Below, piece after piece: positions 58,616 to 64,000 of a stretch of DNA of 64,000 nt; within the stretch, counting starts at the first letter, position 1; every line of letters starts with the position of its first letter. The position numbers and the translations under genes were made by a program. A model generated the notes under the pieces. It made no database searches. It saw only the letters and a program-made list of their open reading frames with translations, and was not told the origin of the DNA. Source of the stretch: Rubinisphaera italica (GTDB taxonomy: Bacteria; Planctomycetota; Planctomycetia; Planctomycetales; Planctomycetaceae); the NCBI RefSeq assembly GCF_007859715.1, contig NZ_SJPG01000001.1, positions 5,214,001 through 5,278,000 of the forward strand, in the 5' to 3' direction.

Positions 58616-58839
58616 ATTGCGACCATTTTCACTAGTGTTCGGTTAGTCACTGCACGTGAAAAATCTTCCAGAATCTTCAAGAAAACAGCGTTTATTTACT
58701 GTTAGAAATTCTGATTTTCTGTGTATAGTATCCATCAAGAAGAGCTGATCTTAAAAAAGCGGCTCGCTTGATCTCAACCTTGTTCAGCGAGAAGATTCTC
58801 TTTTCGCAACTGGTAGGCTCACTATTACAGCAGGAATTT

Positions 58840-60747
58840 ATGGAAATGATGCGCAGGACGAATGTCTTAATGGCATGCATAGTGGCAGGGCTCGTACTTG
58901 GAATGATGCCGATATCGGCTCAAGCTCAGAAAAAACCAAAAGAAGAGATTCCTGTCCCGAAACGACCGATTAAAATCGCACCGGTCGATGATTCTCTGGA
59001 AATGCAGATCAAGCGATCAGCAGCCATCATCGACATGCTTGTCGAAACGAATTACAAAAAGCAGAATGTCCGTCCTAATCCGATGGCCTCTGATGAAGTC
59101 TTTCTGCGAAGAGTGTATCTGGACATCACTGGTACGATTCCCGACTATAAAAAGTCGCGTGCTTTCATTCGTTCTCGCTCGGCTGGCAAACGGACGCGAA
59201 TGATTGATGATCTGCTGGAAGACGAAGGCTACGCCAGCCATCTCTACAACTACTTTGCCGATTTATTACGCGTGAATGATCGCGTTTCCAACAATGTGCC
59301 CGGCGAGCCTTATGCCGAGTGGGTCAGACGTTGCTGTGAAGAGAACAAGCACTACGACGATTTTGTGTATGAGATGCTGACCGCAGAAGGGAAAATCTAC
59401 GAGAACCCGGCTGCTGGTTATATTCTGCGTGACTCCGGTATGCCGCTCGATGCGATGAATAACACGGTTCGCATATTCCTGGGAACCCAGGTTGGTTGTG
59501 CCCAGTGTCACGATCATCCCTTCGACAAGTGGAAGCAAAAAGAGTTCTACGAGATGGCGGCTTTCACCTACGGTGTGAATACGCGAATCAGTACGAACGA
59601 TAAAATGTTTGGCGGCGGGAATGTCGTCAATCGGATGCGTGAAGAACTTAAAACGATTGATGAAAAGTACGATGGTGGTGGGAAATACAATCGCTTTCTG
59701 ATTGCGAATCTGATTTCTGTGGGCGACCGAAACCGTACACTCGTGTTACCTCACGATTATCAGTACGACGATGCCAAGCCCAAAGAAAAAGTCGTACTAC
59801 GTACGATTTTCGATCCTCAACCGATTGCCAAACCGGGTGATACACCGCGTATCACACTCGCCAAGTGGATGATCTCTCCAGAGAATCCCCGATTTACCAA
59901 AACAATTGCCAATCGGATGTGGAAGCGAGCGTTCGGGATTGGGCTCATCGAACCCGAAGATGACATGCACGATGATACCGTCGCTTCCAACCCGGAACTG
60001 ATGGACTTCCTCATCAGTGAAATGAAGCGTCTGGATTATGATCTCAAGGAATTCATGCGGATCATTTACAACACGAAAGTTTATCAACGCGAATCGACTC
60101 ATACCGAGTACGATCCAAGTGTTGCGTATCACTTCCCTGGACCCGTGTTGCGACGGATGACTCCCGAACAGGTCTGGGATTCCTTCATCACCCTGGCTGC
60201 CAAAGATCCCGAAGAATATCAGCGCGAACCAGCTGCGATTGAAGCGAATTTAATTAATGTCGATCTCTCCAAAGTGACTGCTCAGGAGATTTACGATCGC
60301 GATGTCGAACTACGCCGGGTGTCCGGCTACAAGTTCCGTAACGCGCGGGACAAAGTTTACAAGTATGAGGGTTTATTGTTGGTGCGAGCCAGCGAATTGC
60401 CTCAGCCGGTTCCGCCAGGGCATTTCCTGCGACAGTTCGGTCAATCGGACCGGGAAGTGATTCAGGGGAACTTTGATGCCGGTTCAGTCCCTCAGGTTCT
60501 GCAGATGTTCAATGGACCGCTCACTCACATGCTGCTGGCGCCGGCTTCGTATCTTCACTATAACGTCGTGAATGCCCGGACTCCAAGCGATCGTATTGAT
60601 ACGGTCTTCCTCAGCATTTTGAACCGGTTCCCCACAGATGAAGAACGGCTCGTTGCTGAAGACGAAATCAAAACCAATGGCCCCGCCGGTTACGGCAACG
60701 TCATCTGGGCATTGGTGAATACACGCGAATTTTTGTTCGTTCAATAA
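58840..60747 (+). CDS. DUF1549-DUF1553 (PSD1) protein without N-terminal cytochrome domain
   Basis: A protein of 635 residues from [17 protein letters not shown], with a signal peptide ending MPISAQA. CAGGAATTT precedes the ATG. DUF1549 parts are [20 protein letters not shown] and [18 protein letters not shown]1553 parts are [37 protein letters not shown] and [19 protein letters not shown]. The shorter type lacks the extra CAGCH domain found in the 38891 gene. A DUF1501 gene follows 86 bases downstream. Confidence 0.94.
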   Translation: MEMMRRTNVLMACIVAGLVLGMMPISAQAQKKPKEEIPVPKRPIKIAPVDDSLEMQIKRSAAIIDMLVETNYKKQNVRPNPMASDEVFLRRVYLDITGTIPDYKKSRAFIRSRSAGKRTRMIDDLLEDEGYASHLYNYFADLLRVNDRVSNNVPGEPYAEWVRRCCEENKHYDDFVYEMLTAEGKIYENPAAGYILRDSGMPLDAMNNTVRIFLGTQVGCAQCHDHPFDKWKQKEFYEMAAFTYGVNTRISTNDKMFGGGNVVNRMREELKTIDEKYDGGGKYNRFLIANLISVGDRNRTLVLPHDYQYDDAKPKEKVVLRTIFDPQPIAKPGDTPRITLAKWMISPENPRFTKTIANRMWKRAFGIGLIEPEDDMHDDTVASNPELMDFLISEMKRLDYDLKEFMRIIYNTKVYQRESTHTEYDPSVAYHFPGPVLRRMTPEQVWDSFITLAAKDPEEYQREPAAIEANLINVDLSKVTAQEIYDRDVELRRVSGYKFRNARDKVYKYEGLLLVRASELPQPVPPGHFLRQFGQSDREVIQGNFDAGSVPQVLQMFNGPLTHMLLAPASYLHYNVVNARTPSDRIDTVFLSILNRFPTDEERLVAEDEIKTNGPAGYGNVIWALVNTREFLFVQ

Positions 60748-60833
60748 AACAGCGAAACAGCCTGCCTTGGTTTGAGGGCAGGCTGATTTCTCTCTTCCCA
60801 TATACACTCTCATTGAGTTTAAGGATTATTAAG

Positions 60834-62117
60834 ATGCTCAAAGATCTCATTTCATCGACGAGCGAACCGAATCGCCGTCAGTTTATGGAATACGCCGCCA
60901 AAGCCTGCCTCGGCGTGACTGCGTTTCCACTGCTCTCTCAGTCCGTCGTTTACGCGGCTCCCGATACCGCCAAAGCCAAGAATGTCATTTACCTGTTCAT
61001 GTCGGGAGCGATGACTCATATCGACTCCTTCGATCTGAAACCTGGCCGTGAAGTTCAGGGCGAAACGACCGGAATCAGCACCAAAGTTCCCGGTATGAAA
61101 TTCGGTAACAACCTACCAGGACTGGCGACTCAAGCTGATAAACTGGCTGTCATCAATTCGCTGTACACAGAAACGGGCGACCACGAAGGAGCCCGCTATC
61201 TGATGCGAACCAGCTACAAGCAAATCAGCACCATTCGCCACCCTCACATGGGTGCAATGGCAACCGAACAGCTTGGACGTCGCAACAAAATGCTGCCCGA
61301 TAATGTCATTATCAATGGCGAAGCCCGTCATCCGGCCAACGGATACCTTGATCCTGCGACCAGTCCACTCCCCGTCGGCGATCCACTGCGAGGTCTGGAA
61401 AACACCAAGGCTCCTGAATACCTCAAGGAAGATTCCTTCAAACGCCGCATGAATTTGATTTCCAAGTTCGATAAGAATTTTCAAGCGAACTACAAGCAAA
61501 CCAAAGTCGACGCCTACAACGATTTTTACTCTCAGGCAGAGACCCTCGTCTCCAGTGAAGATCTGAAAGTCTTTGACCTGTCCGAAGAGAAGCAGGAACT
61601 CCGGGACGAATACGGCATGGATCGATTCGGTCAGGGCTGTCTGCTCGCACGTCGTCTGGTCGAAAAGAATGTCCGCTTCGTCGAAGTCACCACCGGTGGC
61701 TGGGACATGCATACCGACATTTATGAACGACTTCCAGGCCGACTGGGCAATGTCGATAAAGCGATGACCGCACTATTGAAAGACCTCGATTCCCGCGGTC
61801 TGCTCAAAGATACGATGGTCGTGCTGACCACCGAGTTCGGTCGATCACCGAAAATCAATCAGAACGCCGGCCGCGACCATCACCCCGCAGCCTTCTCCAG
61901 TGTGATGGCTGGCGCCGGTGTCAAAGGTGGACAGGTTTACGGAGCCTCCGATGAAGACGGCAAATATGCGGTCGACAATCCGGTCGCTGTCGAAGACTTC
62001 AACGCCACCATCGCCTCGGCAATGGGCATGGACTTGAGCAAAGAAATCATCGCTCCTAACGGACGCCCCTTCCGCGTCGCCCACGATGGAGCCCCGGTGG
62101 ATGAGTTGTTGAGCTAA
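60834..62117 (+). CDS. DUF1501 (sulfatase-like) protein, Tat-exported
   Basis: A protein of 427 residues from [20 protein letters not shown], with AAGGATTATT before the ATG. The twin-arginine signal is [70 protein letters not shown] and [18 protein letters not shown] follow the DUF1501 pattern. It is paired with the preceding PSD1 gene and ends in a strong terminator. Confidence 0.94.
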   Translation: MLKDLISSTSEPNRRQFMEYAAKACLGVTAFPLLSQSVVYAAPDTAKAKNVIYLFMSGAMTHIDSFDLKPGREVQGETTGISTKVPGMKFGNNLPGLATQADKLAVINSLYTETGDHEGARYLMRTSYKQISTIRHPHMGAMATEQLGRRNKMLPDNVIINGEARHPANGYLDPATSPLPVGDPLRGLENTKAPEYLKEDSFKRRMNLISKFDKNFQANYKQTKVDAYNDFYSQAETLVSSEDLKVFDLSEEKQELRDEYGMDRFGQGCLLARRLVEKNVRFVEVTTGGWDMHTDIYERLPGRLGNVDKAMTALLKDLDSRGLLKDTMVVLTTEFGRSPKINQNAGRDHHPAAFSSVMAGAGVKGGQVYGASDEDGKYAVDNPVAVEDFNATIASAMGMDLSKEIIAPNGRPFRVAHDGAPVDELLS

Positions 62118-62138
62118 GCCTTAGATGTGAAATTAACA

Positions 62139-62178
62139 GGGGGATTCCTTTCCGCGTGAAGAGGGATCCCCCTTTTTT
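62139..62178 (+). terminator. Rho-independent terminator of the PSD1-DUF1501 operon
   Basis: GGGGGATTCC pairs with GGGATCCCCC, followed by TTTTTT. It lies 22 bases after the DUF1501 stop. Confidence 0.92.
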
Positions 62179-62197
62179 GATTCATCGTCAGTAAATA

Positions 62198-62223
62198 GGG
62201 GCTTCTCTTCGAGAGCGCCCCTG
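62198..62223 (-). repeat. Dispersed GC-rich hairpin repeat, half copy (R5)
   Basis: GGGGCTTCTCTTCGAGAGCG then CCCC matches the left unit of the full copies in reverse. It can fold on itself. It lies between the terminator and the sugar-isomerase-like gene. Confidence 0.8.
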
Positions 62224-62298
62224 CTGGACGTTGCTACGATTCTTTGAATATGCTTATGCAAGACCATCCGTAATTCCAACTCCCAGCCAGGAGAGACC

Positions 62299-63171
62299 AT
62301 GATCTCAAATATCAGCCGTCGCTCGTTTATTCAGCATTCTGCAATTGCTGCCCTTGGTTCGGGGCTCATCCCGTCTGCTGTCTCAGCTGCGCCCAATGTT
62401 GAGAAAATGCGATTTGGGCTTGTCACCTATCTCTGGGGACAGGATCTGGATTTACCAACATTGCTGAGGACTTGTGAGAAATCCGGCATTGGTGGTGTTG
62501 AACTTCGCACCGAACATAAACATGGTGTCGAACCGAGCCTCTCTTCTCATGAACGGAGCGAGGTGAAAAAACGCTTTGCCGATAGCCCCGTGACATTAGT
62601 CGGCTACGGCTCCAATGCTCAGTTTCACGAAGCCGATCCGGCTAAAGTCAAAGCCAATATCGAACTGACCAAACAATATGTCCAACTGATGCACGATTGC
62701 GGAGGCAGTGGAGTCAAAGTGAAACCCAATGGGTTTTCACCGGATGTCTCTCATGAGAAAACGATCGAACAGATTGGTCAGTCTCTGAATATCGTTGCCC
62801 GCTACGCTGCCGATTTTGGTCAGCAGATACGAGTCGAAGCCCACGGTCGGGGCACCCAGGAACTCGATGTCATGCAGGCAATTTTTAAGGTCGCAGATCA
62901 CAAAAATGCAACGGTGTGCTGGAACTGCAACACGGTTGATACCAACGGACAAGGTTTGGAGCACAAATTCAATCTGGTCAAGAATCGCCTGGGTGCTACA
63001 GTCCATGTGCATGAACTGAGAGCCGGCAGTTATCCGTATCAGGAGTTAATCAATCTGCTCAAAGGCGTCGACTATCAAGGCTGGATCCTCCTCGAAGCCG
63101 GCGGCAACCCCGATGACAAAGTCGCTGCTCTGACGGAACAACGCGCACTCTTCGAAAAGATGATTCGCTAA
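62299..63171 (+). CDS. Tat-exported sugar phosphate isomerase/epimerase-like protein
   Basis: A 290-residue protein. The Tat signal is SRRSFIQHSAIAALGSGLIP, ending near SAVSAAP. The rest is a xylose-isomerase-like TIM barrel: GIGGVELRTEHKHGVEPSLS, DFGQQIRVEAHGRGTQELDV, ATVCWNCNTVDTNGQGLEHK, GWILLEAGGNPDD. The Glu/His/Asp residues in these stretches would bind metal. Exported forms are common in planctomycetes. The substrate is unknown. Confidence 0.9.
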   Translation: MISNISRRSFIQHSAIAALGSGLIPSAVSAAPNVEKMRFGLVTYLWGQDLDLPTLLRTCEKSGIGGVELRTEHKHGVEPSLSSHERSEVKKRFADSPVTLVGYGSNAQFHEADPAKVKANIELTKQYVQLMHDCGGSGVKVKPNGFSPDVSHEKTIEQIGQSLNIVARYAADFGQQIRVEAHGRGTQELDVMQAIFKVADHKNATVCWNCNTVDTNGQGLEHKFNLVKNRLGATVHVHELRAGSYPYQELINLLKGVDYQGWILLEAGGNPDDKVAALTEQRALFEKMIR

Positions 63172-63268
63172 GTCATATTGGCGAAAAGATAGATTTCGCT
63201 TCTACAGTTTAATATTAAGTTATGCACAGCTTCAATTGCTGAAATAACACGGATTAGGGACTCTCAGA

Positions 63269-64000
63269 CTACGATTCAATACCCTCAGCATCCTCTGCAG
63301 TCCGCTGAATTGACAGTGGCTCTTTGAATGTCATTGTGCGATATGGGAATGGAATTTCGATTTCTGCAGCATCCAGAGCCGATTTGATGGCAAAAATCAC
63401 TTCGCTTCGGGTCTTCACTTCATCAACGGGACGAGGGTTCGCCCACCAGCGAATGAGAAAATCGATACTCGACGAGCCAAACTGCTGAGCGAACACTTCT
63501 GTCCCCCGCGATTGATCGATCAGCTTGCAGCCATCGACCGCTTTCTGCAACACATCTATGGCTTTGTCTAATGGGGTATCATAAGAGACGCCACAAACCA
63601 CCGACATCCGTCGATGCTTTTCGTGCGTCATCACCCGGACTGGTTCTTTAAATAACTGAGCATTCGGCAGCGTTATCAACTGGCCATCAACCTGGCGAAT
63701 GGTTGTCATGCGAATGTCAATATCCTGAACTTCTCCCTCGTTATCTCCGCAGGCGATGTAATCACCGGGATCAAAAGGAAATTTCCAGAGAATAAAAATC
63801 CCGGCAAAAAAGTTCTCGAAGATATCCTTGAATGCAAAGCCAATCGCGACCGAACCTAATCCGAGGACTGTAATTGCTTTCGAAGGAGTCATGCCGGGGA
63901 AGATGATGATGGCGACGATCATCAAGCCGACAACCCAGATCACAATTTGAATCAGCTGCCCGAATAACGACTTGAGTCCGGATCGCAAATTCGACTTACT
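63269..64000 (-). CDS. MscS-type mechanosensitive channel (N-terminus outside window)
   Basis: The frame stays open to the right edge, so the start is missing. Visible are a membrane helix (IQIVIWVVGLMIVAIIIFPG), the pore helix region (AITVLGLGSVAIGFAFKDIF), the beta domain (FPFDPGDYIACGDNEGEVQD, TLPNAQLFKEPV) and the C-terminal alpha-beta part (EIEIPFPYRTMTFKEPL). These are the MscS order and motifs. The channel sits in the inner membrane and opens under tension. About 240 residues are present here. Confidence 0.93.
   Translation of the reverse strand, partial: SKSNLRSGLKSLFGQLIQIVIWVVGLMIVAIIIFPGMTPSKAITVLGLGSVAIGFAFKDIFENFFAGIFILWKFPFDPGDYIACGDNEGEVQDIDIRMTTIRQVDGQLITLPNAQLFKEPVRVMTHEKHRRMSVVCGVSYDTPLDKAIDVLQKAVDGCKLIDQSRGTEVFAQQFGSSSIDFLIRWWANPRPVDEVKTRSEVIFAIKSALDAAEIEIPFPYRTMTFKEPLSIQRTAEDAEGIES

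Overview
The window reads as a chromosomal segment of a planctomycete (order Planctomycetales; an inference from gene content). The main evidence is two DUF1549/DUF1553 plus DUF1501 gene pairs, many long proteins of planctomycete-only appearance, a MoxR/Bat cluster and several dispersed hairpin repeats. No rRNA, tRNA or CRISPR array was seen. Both edges cut genes: the 3' part of tex on the left and an MscS-type channel on the right.

1-6.4 kb is an accessory patch downstream of tex, visibly more AT-rich than its surroundings. It holds a PadR regulator with a 14-bp-arm palindrome at its start and a partner gene, and a REP-associated tyrosine transposase broken by one in-frame TGA and flanked by inverted REP copies. 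It also holds a second copy of the last 47 codons of tex that differs only at synonymous sites, an intact 1.1-kb IS30-family element that splits a coiled-coil membrane protein gene, and another membrane protein gene.

6.5-19.2 kb is one long same-strand block: a near-perfect sigma-54 promoter, then moxR, a DUF58 protein, a BatD-like protein, BatA, BatB, a TPR/BatC-like protein, a BatD-BatE fusion ending in an SH3 domain, a membrane histidine kinase and an NtrC-type sigma-54 activator. The proposed circuit is that the kinase/regulator pair switches on its own operon through the sigma-54 promoter. Three hairpin repeats lie in the gaps of this operon.

19.3-33.5 kb is mostly minus strand and metabolic: phosphohexomutase, Bax-inhibitor-1 protein, a membrane-anchored HEAT-like protein, a zinc-ribbon metallopeptidase-like protein, 6-phosphogluconate dehydrogenase, a frameshifted SGNH hydrolase, a HAD hydrolase, a probably PPi-type phosphofructokinase and a PhyH-type dioxygenase. 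A small membrane protein and a DMT transporter are on the plus strand.

33.9-38.4 kb has infA, rnhA, an HdeD-like protein, small unknowns, an exported-protein gene with an internal TAG and a rhomboid protease. 38.9-43.8 kb has the first PSD1/DUF1501 pair and a small cREC gene. 43.8-58.6 kb is a mix: HAD-IIA phosphatase, BchE-like radical SAM protein, GNAT, macrodomain, SGNH hydrolase, cold-shock protein, lspA, DUF2254, methyltransferase, FAD oxidoreductase and aldo/keto reductase. 58.8-64 kb has the second PSD1/DUF1501 pair, a Tat-exported sugar-isomerase-like protein and the partial MscS channel.

The best candidates for something not routinely described are the sigma-54-driven Bat operon carrying its own two-component system, the synonymous-only tex-tail duplication flanking the REP/RAYT module, and the dispersed hairpin repeat family with copies inside the operon.
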